Source: Lacrimispora sphenoides (GTDB lineage: Bacteria; Bacillota; Clostridia; Lachnospirales; Lachnospiraceae). Taken from it: a stretch of 64,000 bases of DNA. How positions within the stretch are numbered: the stretch's first letter is position 1; the number at the start of each line of letters is the position of its first letter. Of this stretch, positions 24,940 through 33,725 are shown in pieces. Location of the stretch: NCBI RefSeq assembly GCF_900105215.1, contig NZ_FOIP01000001.1, positions 1,572,001 to 1,636,000 on the forward strand, given 5' to 3'. Under the pieces are notes generated by a model. It had not been told where the DNA came from. It saw only the letters and a list, made by a program, of their open reading frames with translations, and ran no database searches. The position numbers and the translations under genes are program-made.

Positions 24940-27182
24940 TGCAGCCAGCAAGTCAGAAATATAAAGAACTGATGCGCCGTGAGTTCAGGGATCCGTTTTC
25001 ATATATCCGCGTAACCATTGGCCTGATTAACCAAGAAGCCCAGGCAAGCGCCTATGTTCCTGAAAGAGAAAAATATACCTATTACAGCAGTTTTAAAATG
25101 CCCCTGGACAATTATGAGGTCAAGGAGCTTTACGCCACCTGCGACCAGAACTACACGGCAGTGGACGGCAGCATGTACTTTCTTCCAAGGGAGAGAGCGG
25201 ATGTGGTGCTCAATCAGGGAATTGTGTCAGAGGAACTTCCTGGCCCCATAGAGATCCGGTTTCCAATTGAGTACGACATCAAAGGCTTAACGATTGAGTT
25301 TGGAAAAGCCTACCCAGTGGATTTTGTCATAGAATCCGATAACAACACGGTGGAAATCAAGGGTAATACAGACGGGCATTTCGTTACGGAGGAGATTTTC
25401 AACGGGGCAACGTTCCTGCGCCTCACCCCTTCGGCCATGATAAATAGCCAAAGCCGGTTCCGGATCCACAAGATCACAATGGGGATCGGCATTTACTTTG
25501 ATAACCGGAAGATACTGTCCGCCACTAAGAAAGAACATATCAGCCCGATCATGGAGGAGCTGCCCGCCATCGACTTTTCCTTGACCGTCAACAACAAGGA
25601 CCGGGCCTTTGATATAGAAAATCAGGAAAGCTCTGTAAACTTCTTAGAGATTGGCCAGGACATTTCTGTCTTATACGGCCAAGAACTTGATGATGGATCC
25701 GTGGAATGGTTGCCGGGCGCAACGGTGCAATTAAAGGAATGGTCCGCTGATGATGAGCAGATGGAGTTTTCGGCTACGGATCGTTTTGACGGTATGGACG
25801 GAACCTATTATAAGGGCCTGTACAGGCCAGAAGGGATAAGCCTGTACGATCTGGCGGTTGACGTGTTTTCCGATGCCGGAGTGGACTACCGGTCCTACTG
25901 GATTGATCCTTATTTAAAGTCCGTGAAGGTTGTAAATCCGATGCCGGTAGTCTCTCACAAGGAAGCCCTGCAGCTGATTGCCAACGCTGGGAGGTGTATC
26001 CTCTATCAGGATCGGGAAGGGAACATCTTATTAAAATCCAGTTTTATCCCGGACATGGAGGCAAGTTCCAACAATGAGACTTATTTCAGTAATGCCGGTG
26101 CGGTCCTCGATAAGACGATGAAGAAACCTTATGCTATGACAGCTCAGGACTATACGGACGTGACCCCTACACGGTATTTTCTGCCAAGACAGGAAGAGGG
26201 CGCGACCTATCTGAATGCCGGATATGTCTCAGAGGCGGTGGCAAAAAGTGATGGATCCTTTATGGTCAATCCAACGGTGGAGATCGGCCTAGAAGCCTCT
26301 TTCAAGTGCTTTGGGTTAACGCTGGAGTTCGGGGACAATAGTCCTGCTGCCATGGTCTTCCATGCTTACAGGGACGGATCACAGGTGGAGGACTACATAG
26401 TAACCAGCCTTACCGCTACAACGGTCATAGGTCATGAATTTGAGGAGTTTGACAAGCTGATTTTGGAATTTACGAAAGGCCATCCTAATAATCGGGTGGT
26501 ATTAAACAATATCACCTTCGGAGACAGTACGGATTATATTTTTGAGTATGGTCATGAGCTGACTAAGACGCCCAGGGGTACCCAGCTTGCAAAGGTAAGA
26601 GAACTGCAGGTGATCCGGACGCTCTACAACCAAACAAACGAGGTAAAGGAGCTGGCGAAAGAAACAATAGCCGTTACCTCTGCGGATAATCGGTATACCT
26701 TTTATTTCAGCAACCCTGTTTATGACTTGTCCTGTTCTTTGACAGAGCCGCAGGGGGGCCAGACAGTAGCTATAGTAGAGAGTAGCAGCTATTGTGCCAC
26801 CGTGGAGATCACAGGGGCTATGGGGGCCGTTGAAGTCTCTGTGAGTGGCCGGGAATACCTCACAAGTCAGACCAAAGTAGGCCGGCAGCTTAATCCAACA
26901 GGCAGCTTAGAGACCTGGGAAAATCCCCTAGTATCCGATATGGTCCACGCCGCTGACTTAACTGACTGGATCGGTGACTATATGAAATCGGATCGGGAGT
27001 ACGATTTACAGTATCGTGGGGAGCCAAGGATCGATGCAAATGATATAGCATTCCTGGAAAATAAGTATGTCCCGGATCTACTCCTCCGGGTGCATGAACA
27101 TACCTTGAAATTCAATGGCGCCTTAAGCGGCACCGTAAAGGCAAGGAGGGACATGAGTAATGTGGCAACAACCAAAAACTAA
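24939..27182 (+). CDS. Large baseplate/tail protein with duplicated beta domain
   Basis: The GTG start at 24939 overlaps the previous stop. The 747-residue protein contains two copies of a beta-sandwich-like unit, about residues 65-205 (from FLPRERADVVLNQGIV) and 405-540 (from FLPRQEEGATYLNAGYV). Both have the pattern LTIEFG or LTLEFG, and the N-terminal part resembles tail-hub proteins (SFIRVTIGLIN-like). It should form the hub or receptor-binding base of the tail. The internal duplication is directly visible. Confidence 0.75.
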   Translation: MQPASQKYKELMRREFRDPFSYIRVTIGLINQEAQASAYVPEREKYTYYSSFKMPLDNYEVKELYATCDQNYTAVDGSMYFLPRERADVVLNQGIVSEELPGPIEIRFPIEYDIKGLTIEFGKAYPVDFVIESDNNTVEIKGNTDGHFVTEEIFNGATFLRLTPSAMINSQSRFRIHKITMGIGIYFDNRKILSATKKEHISPIMEELPAIDFSLTVNNKDRAFDIENQESSVNFLEIGQDISVLYGQELDDGSVEWLPGATVQLKEWSADDEQMEFSATDRFDGMDGTYYKGLYRPEGISLYDLAVDVFSDAGVDYRSYWIDPYLKSVKVVNPMPVVSHKEALQLIANAGRCILYQDREGNILLKSSFIPDMEASSNNETYFSNAGAVLDKTMKKPYAMTAQDYTDVTPTRYFLPRQEEGATYLNAGYVSEAVAKSDGSFMVNPTVEIGLEASFKCFGLTLEFGDNSPAAMVFHAYRDGSQVEDYIVTSLTATTVIGHEFEEFDKLILEFTKGHPNNRVVLNNITFGDSTDYIFEYGHELTKTPRGTQLAKVRELQVIRTLYNQTNEVKELAKETIAVTSADNRYTFYFSNPVYDLSCSLTEPQGGQTVAIVESSSYCATVEITGAMGAVEVSVSGREYLTSQTKVGRQLNPTGSLETWENPLVSDMVHAADLTDWIGDYMKSDREYDLQYRGEPRIDANDIAFLENKYVPDLLLRVHEHTLKFNGALSGTVKARRDMSNVATTKN

Positions 27183-27558
27183 TTGGAAAGAAACTGATTT
27201 CTTTAATATAGAAGATTACAACCGCATAAAGGGAAACTTAAATGAAATCCGGTCGCAGGCACTGCTCCTCTGGCCGGATTTTGTATATGAAGAAATGGGA
27301 GCGGATAAGACCTATCAGGATTACGGCTTCTATGCAGATGAGATCAACCGGTTTGAGTCTAACGTGGAAAATATCCGCTCTGGGACCTATCCCTTTAAGA
27401 CAGGATCCCGCCAGACTTTTTATGATAATCAGCCTTTTATAGATTGGAAGGAACTGAACCGGATTGAAGAAGCATGCAGGCTGATTTATAGCAATATTCA
27501 AAGCCGATATAACGGCAGAAGAACGCTATCATTTACATTGAATGGAGGTACATTTTAA
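27160..27558 (+). CDS. Baseplate-associated protein (132 aa)
   Basis: The ATG at 27160 lies inside the end of the previous gene, with AGGAGGG upstream. The product starts MWQQPKTNWKETDFFNIEDYNR, a pattern common in small baseplate proteins of Firmicutes siphoviruses, and ends with TLSFTLNGGTF. Overlap and position link it to tail tip assembly. Function is inferred. Confidence 0.68.
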   Translation: MWQQPKTNWKETDFFNIEDYNRIKGNLNEIRSQALLLWPDFVYEEMGADKTYQDYGFYADEINRFESNVENIRSGTYPFKTGSRQTFYDNQPFIDWKELNRIEEACRLIYSNIQSRYNGRRTLSFTLNGGTF

Positions 27559-28008
27559 ATGGGATTGAAAACGGATTATAAGGATGCCATGTTTGATGGT
27601 CAGCGCAGGTACCGCTTGATCCCCAATGAGGACGGCACGTACAGCCTGCCGGATGAGACGACCTACACCCAAAAAGGGGATCGTTTCGGAGCTAATGATA
27701 TAAATGCAACCAACAAAGCAATCAATCAGATCAACCATGTAACAGAGGTAACCTTGACCGTCGCAGGCTGGGAGGGAAGTGCTCCCCCCTATACGCAAAT
27801 GGTGGCCGCTCCTGGAGCTGCAGAAAACTCAGAAGCAATAGCAGTAAGCGCCTTGGCAGATGGAGCCACAGAGGCCACTCAAAAGGCGTATATCAAAGCC
27901 TATGGTATTGTGACAAGTGGTACGGCCTTCTTGGGGGATGGGGCAGCCACTTTCAAGGTTTATAAAAAGCCGGCAACCGATATTAAGATCGGCTTGAAAG
28001 GAGTGTAA
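27559..28008 (+). CDS. Tail fibre-associated protein (149 aa)
   Basis: The gene starts immediately after the previous stop, with GGAGG upstream. The N-terminal half (FDGQRRYRLIPNEDGTYSL) resembles short fibre anchors. The C-terminal half has VTLTVAGWEGSAPPYTQMV, a motif recurrent in phage fibre tips. It probably connects baseplate and fibre. Confidence 0.65.
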   Translation: MGLKTDYKDAMFDGQRRYRLIPNEDGTYSLPDETTYTQKGDRFGANDINATNKAINQINHVTEVTLTVAGWEGSAPPYTQMVAAPGAAENSEAIAVSALADGATEATQKAYIKAYGIVTSGTAFLGDGAATFKVYKKPATDIKIGLKGV

Positions 28009-28011
28009 GAT

Positions 28012-28863
28012 ATGGGAAAGATATGGATGCCGGGAGGTGGTGGCGGAGCCGATCTGGATGTCATAACAGCGGGGGCCGGTGATGTACTGGAAAGCAAGGT
28101 GATTGTGGATAAAGACGGGAATCCTCTTTATGGAACTATGCCTCATCTTACAAATCGGTCCACTCTCTATCATGAGTTAGGCAATCCAACGAAGGTGATT
28201 CTTGGTGATAATGCATATGTTGTTAAAAATACGGACAATGTTACCAGGGCAGAAATTCGATATAACGGTGCTGCTGGATATATTACTCCCAACACTCTAA
28301 TTGCTATCGACCAAACAAAAATGGCCGCTGCTGGTGGCCTGACTGCTGGAAAAATGATATCCGGACAGTCTGCTTTCGGAATTGCGGGCAGTATCCCCGT
28401 TCTTGGCGGTCAGACCATTAATCCCGGAACGTCACAGCAGACGGTTAGCAGCTCTGGAAAGTACATGACTGGGAATGTGGTGGTGAACGGAGATGCAGAT
28501 CTAATATCTGGCAATATTCTAAGAGGAAAAAATATATTTAATGTTGCTGGAAGTGATAATGTATTGCGGTTTATTAGCGGAAATACTACTTCTGGAACCT
28601 CTTCTATATCATTAGGTAATGGGACTTATTGGTATTATTGTACAATTAATCCAGGGTTTATACCTGTGTTCGCACTTGCCATTTGCGGTTCCATTACTTG
28701 GAGAAATAGCGGAGCTAGCATCAATTACGAATCTAAGAGCGGTGGTGTGGATGGTTATTTTGGCTCAGTATCTACATCGGTTTGGAACTGGACATCGTCT
28801 TCTGTGATGCTGCCGTGTGTGGCACGTAGCAGCGCTTGTTATTATTGGATATTTGGATATTGA
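28012..28863 (+). CDS. Tail fibre / receptor-binding protein
   Basis: The 283-residue protein begins MGKIWMPGGGGGADLDVI, followed by a region with YGTMPHLTNRSTLYHELGN and Gly/Ser-rich repeats. The Trp- and aromatic-rich end (WNWTSSSVMLPCVARSSACYYWIFGY) looks like a carbohydrate- or receptor-binding tip. It is the last gene of the forward tail module before the reversed acyltransferase. Host-range protein is inferred from position and composition. Confidence 0.72.
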   Translation: MGKIWMPGGGGGADLDVITAGAGDVLESKVIVDKDGNPLYGTMPHLTNRSTLYHELGNPTKVILGDNAYVVKNTDNVTRAEIRYNGAAGYITPNTLIAIDQTKMAAAGGLTAGKMISGQSAFGIAGSIPVLGGQTINPGTSQQTVSSSGKYMTGNVVVNGDADLISGNILRGKNIFNVAGSDNVLRFISGNTTSGTSSISLGNGTYWYYCTINPGFIPVFALAICGSITWRNSGASINYESKSGGVDGYFGSVSTSVWNWTSSSVMLPCVARSSACYYWIFGY

Positions 28864-28899
28864 TGCGTTTCAGATGTTAAAATCACAAAAAGTTAATTC

Positions 28900-29916
28900 C
28901 TAGAGTGTTATGAAACTTTTGCAAAAGGGGATTTTTTGAGCAGTATACGTAATAATCAATGAACCTAAAAAAAGAAAAGGAACATTGATATACCATAATG
29001 AATAATCAAAAAATCCAATAGCATTTAACAAGATTATCAGCATTCCATGAACAATATATATTCCTAATGTGTATGGCGCAAGTTTAGCAATTACAGACAA
29101 AACTTTATTTTTATTTAGCGAAGTAAAGAAAAACATTATCGTTGAATTCCACAGAATAACGATAAGATTGTCAAAAGCGTATTCAGGTGAATAATATTGA
29201 TACCAGCGGTATACAAGCAAGTACTGCAGTGGTCCGGCGATAATACTTGTAACAATTAACATGGCTGTATAAGATGGAAAATGCGAAGATCTAATAAAGG
29301 TTGAGTATTTAAGAATTGCGCCGCCAAGACAAAAATAAAAAAGCCAGGTCCATAGTCTTAGAATCTGCGGAACCATTTTTGAAATAGTATCCTTGCCTAA
29401 TAAAAACCGATGAATTGATATGGCATCAATTGATATACAAATAAGGCCAAGGACTAAAGTTACCTTGAGTGCTGAATATTTGTTTTGATTGAATAGCTTG
29501 TAAAGTATAGGAAGAAGCAAGTAAAGTAAAACAAGTGCGCCAAGAAACCAGAAGTTTCCAAAACCACTTTTTTGAAGAAAACTATCTATTAAAAAAGTAA
29601 TTGGGTTACTCCATTTATGCTTAAAAAAAAGCAGAGAAATAGTATATAAAACTGACCAGAGAGAAGTTAGGAGCATTATTCTGGCTATTTTTCTGCCCGC
29701 GTATTTCCATGAAATAGATGCTCTATTTAAAATAAATCCCCCATTTATCATAAAGAATATGGGAACAGCACATCCAGCTAAATAATAGGTGTAAGCGGGA
29801 CATTCAGAGCCTATTCCAGAATGGAGGCGTATAACAAGGATAGTTGCAATTACTTTTAAAAAATCAATAGAAACGTTATGTTTTGAATGTGGAAAAATAT
29901 CGTTGCGTAATGACAT
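28900..29916 (-). CDS. Acyltransferase 3 family membrane protein (likely lysogenic conversion)
   Basis: This 338-residue protein is encoded on the reverse strand between fibre and lysis genes. It has about ten hydrophobic segments. Early motifs are SIDFLKVIATILVIRLHSG and FFMINGGFIL, and a late one is LGIYIVHGMLII, all typical of the acyltransferase 3/OafA group that O-acetylates surface polysaccharides or peptidoglycan. It is AT-rich, with an insert-like position and orientation. A prophage copy could alter the host envelope and block superinfection. Ribosome site AGGAGA precedes the ATG on the reverse strand. Confidence 0.85.
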   Translation of the reverse strand: MSLRNDIFPHSKHNVSIDFLKVIATILVIRLHSGIGSECPAYTYYLAGCAVPIFFMINGGFILNRASISWKYAGRKIARIMLLTSLWSVLYTISLLFFKHKWSNPITFLIDSFLQKSGFGNFWFLGALVLLYLLLPILYKLFNQNKYSALKVTLVLGLICISIDAISIHRFLLGKDTISKMVPQILRLWTWLFYFCLGGAILKYSTFIRSSHFPSYTAMLIVTSIIAGPLQYLLVYRWYQYYSPEYAFDNLIVILWNSTIMFFFTSLNKNKVLSVIAKLAPYTLGIYIVHGMLIILLNAIGFFDYSLWYINVPFLFLGSLIITYTAQKIPFCKSFITL

Positions 29917-29994
29917 GTAGATTCTCCTAAAGAATTATTTTGAAGTCATTATATCATAGCTTTAAACAATAAGAAATCGAGGAGGCAATAAAAA

Positions 29995-30291
29995 ATGAAA
30001 GCATTAGTAATCTATGACTTAACAGGCCGTATCTGGAACATCATTTATGACACAGAAACTATTCCGCAGGGCCTTACCTGCATGTGGGTTGATATTCCTG
30101 ATGGGGCCCAGCTGAAATGCGTTGATGTAACTGATCCGGAGAATCCCAAGGCCGTATTTACATACCTTCCGGAAAGCGACATGAGCAAGCTTCAGAATCA
30201 GGTGAGGGAACTCCGGGAACAGAACGGGCTCCTTATCGCCCAGGTAGCATATTTATCTATGATGTCCGGTTTTGATGTAGAGGAGGTATAA
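29995..30291 (+). CDS. Phage protein with C-terminal coiled coil (98 aa)
   Basis: A GAGGAGG site precedes the ATG. The first 65 residues look beta-rich (MKALVIYDLTGRIWNIIYDTE). Residues 65-95 form a short coiled coil (LQNQVRELREQNGLLIAQVAYL). It precedes an XkdX-like gene and the holin. Such proteins belong to fibre-adjacent genes of clostridial phages, role unknown. Confidence 0.65.
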   Translation: MKALVIYDLTGRIWNIIYDTETIPQGLTCMWVDIPDGAQLKCVDVTDPENPKAVFTYLPESDMSKLQNQVRELREQNGLLIAQVAYLSMMSGFDVEEV

Positions 30292-30295
30292 AACG

Positions 30296-30433
30296 ATGAA
30301 TAAATTTGAAAAGGTGAAAGGATTTTATGAAGCAGGTCTATGGTCCGTTGGTATGGTGTGGAATGCCGTAGACCGCTGGATCACAGAAAAAGAGTACCTG
30401 GATATCACCGGGAAAGAGTATGAGAAAGAGTGA
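30296..30433 (+). CDS. XkdX-family small protein (45 aa)
   Basis: The short frame has GAGGAGG upstream and the pattern of XkdX proteins: FYEAGLWSVGMVWNAVDRWIT followed by LDITGKEY. XkdX-like proteins follow the fibre genes of many Firmicutes phages. The gene is too short for many annotation pipelines. Its TGA is followed by the holin start after five bases. Confidence 0.85.
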   Translation: MNKFEKVKGFYEAGLWSVGMVWNAVDRWITEKEYLDITGKEYEKE

Positions 30434-30438
30434 GGAAT

Positions 30439-30867
30439 ATGAGAATGAAAAAAGAAGCACTTTGTATGGTAGTGGGAACTGTGGGTAGCTTTATAGCATC
30501 ATTATTTGGGGGCTGGGATACCGGGATCGGTACTCTGGTCCTTTTTATGGCCATTGATTTTCTTTCCGGATTGGCCGTGGCGGGAGTCTTCAAGAGGAGC
30601 ACCAAAACCGAAACGGGAGCCCTAGAGTCGAAAGCTGGCTTTAAAGGATTATGTCGGAAGGGCATGACGCTCTTATTTGTTCTGATTGCGTACCGGTTGG
30701 ATTTAGTCATCGGGACCAGCTACATAAGAGATACCGTTATTATCGGCTTTCTTGCAAACGAACTGATCTCCATCGTGGAGAATGCCGGAATCATGGGTCT
30801 GCCACTTCCTGCAGCTCTGATCAAAGCCATTGATGTGTTAAAAAAGAAAGCAGAAGTAACAGAATAA
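30439..30867 (+). CDS. Phage holin (toxin-secretion/lysis holin family)
   Basis: I take the ATG at 30439 (MRMKKEALCMVVG), preceded by AGTGAGG. The 142-residue protein has three or four hydrophobic segments, including LFMAIDFLSGLAVAGVF, the signature of the phage_holin_4 group, and IIGFLANELISIVENAG. It should permeabilise the membrane so that the adjacent amidase reaches the wall. Confidence 0.88.
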   Translation: MRMKKEALCMVVGTVGSFIASLFGGWDTGIGTLVLFMAIDFLSGLAVAGVFKRSTKTETGALESKAGFKGLCRKGMTLLFVLIAYRLDLVIGTSYIRDTVIIGFLANELISIVENAGIMGLPLPAALIKAIDVLKKKAEVTE

Positions 30868-30890
30868 CAAGTTGTAACATCACAACTTTT

Positions 30891-30917
30891 AGGCCTGGGA
30901 TTATCCTGGGCCTTTTC
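30891..30917 (+). terminator. Terminator between holin and amidase
   Basis: AGGCCTGGGA (30891-30900) pairs with TCCTGGGCCT (30904-30913) with two G-U pairs, followed by TTTT. It lies between the two lysis genes and may lower or delay endolysin expression. Confidence 0.65.
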
Positions 30918-30936
30918 TCATGAAATGGAGGAGAAT

Positions 30937-31770
30937 ATGCAGATTAAGAAATTACTTACACCTTATAATTACTCCGCGGGTACCGCGGATCGCATTAAGT
31001 ACATTGTAATTCATTATGTAGGAGCCTTGGGAGGAGCAGAAGCAAACTGTAAGTATTACGCCTCCCAGTATATTGGTGCCAGTGCACATTATTACGTTGG
31101 ATTCAGCGGAGAAGTTTGGCAGTCCGTTGAGGAAAAGGACATTGCATGGCATTGTGGGGCTAAATCGTACGTTCACCCGGAATGCAGGAATCAAAACAGT
31201 ATTGGTATTGAAATGTGTGTTAGAAATAGTAGTGGAAATCTGGCAGAAACAAGCCGGGACTGGTACTTTGAGGATGCTACGGTAAAAGCAGCGATCGAGC
31301 TGACAAAGGAGCTGATGGCGAAATATAATATACCTGCGGACCGGGTGATCCGTCATCATGATGTAACAGGAAAGATTTGCCCGAACCCTTATGTATGGAA
31401 TCACACCCGGCATACCTGGGACGGCTTTAAGGCTGCTCTTGCAATGGTGCCTGTGAAGAAATCAAGATGGATCCATGAGGACAATGGGTGGAGGTTTTAC
31501 TTGGGAGATACCGGCCTGCCGATCCGGAATGATTGGCTTCAGGATCAAGACAAATGGTATTGGTTCGATGGCGCCGGAATGATGGCCACAAGCACATGGT
31601 ATCAGTACAAGGGCGGTTGGTACTATCTGGGATCAGATGGAGCTATGGTCAAGGGCCTGCAGGCGTCTGGTGGCAAGTGGTATTACCTGGATGAGGACGG
31701 TAAAATGGCAATAGAGCCAGTGACGCTCACACCGGATCAGAATGGGGCGTTGCAGTATTCTGGACGATGA
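30937..31770 (+). CDS. Endolysin: N-acetylmuramoyl-L-alanine amidase with cell-wall-binding repeats
   Basis: The preferred ATG is at 30937, right after GGAGG. Residues about 1-165 form an Amidase_2/PGRP domain with zinc ligands in YIVIHYVG and HHDVTGKICP. It cuts the amide bond between muramic acid and L-alanine. Residues about 180-265 contain three or four choline-binding-like repeats (GWRFYLGDTG, KWYWFDGAGMM, GWYYLGSDGAMVKG, KWYYLDEDGKM). It is the last phage gene of the lysis module. There is no signal peptide, so export depends on the holin. Confidence 0.93.
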   Translation: MQIKKLLTPYNYSAGTADRIKYIVIHYVGALGGAEANCKYYASQYIGASAHYYVGFSGEVWQSVEEKDIAWHCGAKSYVHPECRNQNSIGIEMCVRNSSGNLAETSRDWYFEDATVKAAIELTKELMAKYNIPADRVIRHHDVTGKICPNPYVWNHTRHTWDGFKAALAMVPVKKSRWIHEDNGWRFYLGDTGLPIRNDWLQDQDKWYWFDGAGMMATSTWYQYKGGWYYLGSDGAMVKGLQASGGKWYYLDEDGKMAIEPVTLTPDQNGALQYSGR

Positions 31771-32114
31771 TGTAGAACATAGGAAAGGTATAAACTGGAG
31801 TGTACGCTATATGTATTAGATATCAATAATACGCAGCGTATTGTTCTATTTAAAACTTATATACGTTTCGATAAAGCAGTTATCCTATACCGGTGGCAAA
31901 ATATAGAAAGTAAAAGCGCATAACTATCTATATATAGTATATTAATTATAAAAAAATCTATATATAGAAAGTATATGAATTTTTTGTAAATTTCTTTATT
32001 AGCTTCTTGTTTTTATCGAACAAATAAGGTAGTATATAATTACAAATACAATTTTTAATATGATGCTAAAAAACTAAGGATAGTTTAATTTGTCGAAAAA
32101 AGGGGAGATTCATT
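31771..32114 (+). other. AT-rich non-coding stretch after the endolysin
   Basis: No gene is visible. It contains two copies of ATCTATATATAG (about 31926-31937 and 31957-31968) and a TATAAT (32035-32040) with a poor -35, likely the promoter of the following small gene. AT content is much higher than in the structural genes. Confidence 0.5.
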
Positions 32115-32255
32115 ATGTATTTCGAGATTATTGATAACGTACAAAAAAATAAATATTCACAAGAAGAACTGGATACTTTAAAAGCAAAATTGGAAAATAA
32201 AATACTAAATATTTTTTTCAAAAACGATTGTACAGAAAAACCTCGAGTAGAATAA
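32115..32255 (+). CDS. Small phage-end protein (46 aa)
   Basis: An ATG with AGGGGAGA upstream opens a frame starting MYFEIIDNVQKNKYSQEEL, with a charged helical middle and a PRVE end. The stop lies inside the terminator stem. The promoter-gene-terminator layout suggests a real small gene. Function unknown. Confidence 0.6.
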   Translation: MYFEIIDNVQKNKYSQEELDTLKAKLENKILNIFFKNDCTEKPRVE

Positions 32256-32268
32256 CTCGAGGTTTTTT
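32237..32268 (+). terminator. Strong intrinsic terminator
   Basis: AAAACCTCGAG (32237-32247) pairs perfectly with CTCGAGGTTTT (32256-32266), followed by more T. It also ends the reverse-strand gene that stops at 32273, so it can work in both directions. Confidence 0.85.
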
Positions 32269-32272
32269 GCTT

Positions 32273-33070
32273 TTATGTAGTTGGAGTTTTAATTACAGAC
32301 CTTTTATTCATAAATTCTTTTATTCTTTTTCCCCATCTATTATAACGTTCTTCTTTTCTTATTAATCTGTTTCTTACTTTAATCCATCTTCCGTATAATT
32401 CACACGTGTTACAATAATATTTGTCTACATTATTTACATTTATTGATGAGATAAATATATAAGAATACGGAATAAGCGTAAATAATGCTTGATGAAGACT
32501 TTGATATACTACTTTATCATCTGCTAATTTACTATTAAAACTCATACTAAAGTGTTCAATTCTGTTAAGAGTATGTAAAATAATGTCTCTTTTTGTTTCA
32601 ATAAAAATGTCTTTTTGTAATCTACCTTTATCTATTGGGCCTCCAATTAATTTTAGGTATTTATTGATTTCATTTTTATTAAATAAATTATTTAATTCTT
32701 CTAGATTAAAATGTCTTGCATTCTCAACAGCCTTTATTTTATTATCTATAATATTTTTTATTTCTTCATCCGCACTTAATGAAATCATTGTATATGAAAT
32801 TAAATCAACTACTTCTTTTGAAAATTGATTAGCAATTTCAACAGCATTTGCTATTCGTAATAATTTTTTTTGCTTCCAGTATTCATAGGCTGCAAATAAC
32901 ACGCCAAAAGTTGTAAAAATATTTGATATTAACTCAATCCATGTTTTAATTAAATCACTATTAGATTTATTAAAAATACCAAGCATAATTTCGCTATTAG
33001 TAATAATAGGGTTTAATATAGTACACTTAAATAGGAAAAGTAATATAAGTACAATAGCTGCTTTTTTCAT
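32273..33070 (-). CDS. Membrane-anchored unknown protein (DUF4760-like, 265 aa)
   Basis: The ATG at 33070 has GGGGGT upstream on the reverse strand; a longer start is possible. The product begins MKKAAIVLILLFLFKC, with a second hydrophobic helix (ISNIFTTFGVLFAAYEYW) near residue 55, followed by a cytoplasmic helical domain rich in Lys, Asn and Ile. The layout of two membrane helices plus a helical domain resembles DUF4760-type proteins found in prophages and defence regions. AT-rich and reversed at the phage end, it looks like a moron. The family assignment is tentative. Confidence 0.6.
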   Translation of the reverse strand: MKKAAIVLILLFLFKCTILNPIITNSEIMLGIFNKSNSDLIKTWIELISNIFTTFGVLFAAYEYWKQKKLLRIANAVEIANQFSKEVVDLISYTMISLSADEEIKNIIDNKIKAVENARHFNLEELNNLFNKNEINKYLKLIGGPIDKGRLQKDIFIETKRDIILHTLNRIEHFSMSFNSKLADDKVVYQSLHQALFTLIPYSYIFISSINVNNVDKYYCNTCELYGRWIKVRNRLIRKEERYNRWGKRIKEFMNKRSVIKTPTT

Positions 33071-33220
33071 TCTACCCCCTCGGTAACTGATTATAAATAA
33101 GATTGTATAACATTTGTCATGTTTTATCAATATATGTTGTAATAAATTTTACAAAGTTAACAGGTAATATATATTAAATAGTAATTTTAAACATATAAAT
33201 CTTGCTCAGAATTCCAAGTA

Positions 33221-33251
33221 AAAAGGCGGGTTCCGGTATTCCGGGCCCGCC
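33221..33251 (-). terminator. GC-rich hairpin, reverse-strand terminator
   Basis: GGCGGG (33225-33230) and CCCGCC (33246-33251) enclose CCGG-TATT-CCGG. On the reverse strand the stem is followed by TTTTTACTT, so it can terminate leftward transcription. The core (GCGGGT..CCGGTATT) recurs near 35028 and at 62977. It may mark the prophage right end. Confidence 0.55.
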
Positions 33252-33491
33252 TATTACATACAAAACGTGATACTATTATGATACTAAAAATTGTTATAAT
33301 AGTATAAATCATTTGTTTTCATGCTAATTATCTTTAGAATTGCTGAAAAAACAGGAGATTACAGCGTGTAGAAAACAATGGTCTTTGTAAGAGAAAAGTA
33401 AAAAACTTATTGAGAATCATTATAAATAAAGGATTCCCTGTATTAAAAAGCTGCAGGATAAAATCACAATTACCTTACGCATTGTTTTCTT

Positions 33492-33668
33492 GCTTTAAAT
33501 GTTGAGTTGACTAAAGATATTAGTTTAGATGAAACAGAGCAAATAAGAGTTGTATTAAAACCCTTGGATGAGGTAATCAAAAGTCTCAAAAATAATGATT
33601 TTTTACAAGCATTACACGTTTCATCTTTATTTCATGCTTTCATGTATATGGATATAATAAAGATTTAG
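33492..33668 (+). pseudogene. 3' remnant of a Nudix hydrolase gene
   Basis: From GCT at 33492 to TAG at 33668 one frame reads ALNVELTKDISLDETEQI and RVVLKPLDEVIKSLKNND, the C-terminal part of ADP-ribose pyrophosphatase-type Nudix proteins. No start, ribosome site or Nudix box is present upstream, where frames contain stops. It is therefore a truncated fragment, possibly cut by prophage integration or deletion. Confidence 0.55.
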
Positions 33669-33725
33669 AGCACGAAAGATGGACCTCTGGAAGGTGCATG
33701 CTGCGCACCTCTGCCCCTAAAATCT

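Larger units (their letters stand above)
1..33250. mobile_element. Siphovirus-type prophage, right part (left end outside window)
   Basis: A continuous phage gene order is visible: replication, resolvase, methyltransferases, late regulator, terminase, portal, capsid, connectors, tail, tape measure, baseplate, holin, amidase. No integrase or lysogeny repressor is seen, so these should lie to the left. The right border is not defined. I place it near the reverse-strand GC-rich hairpin at 33221-33251, before a remnant of a chromosomal Nudix gene. AT-rich insertions (8.0-10.6 kb, 28.9-29.95 kb, 31.8-33.1 kb) stand out from the GC-richer core and look like morons. Confidence 0.9.
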
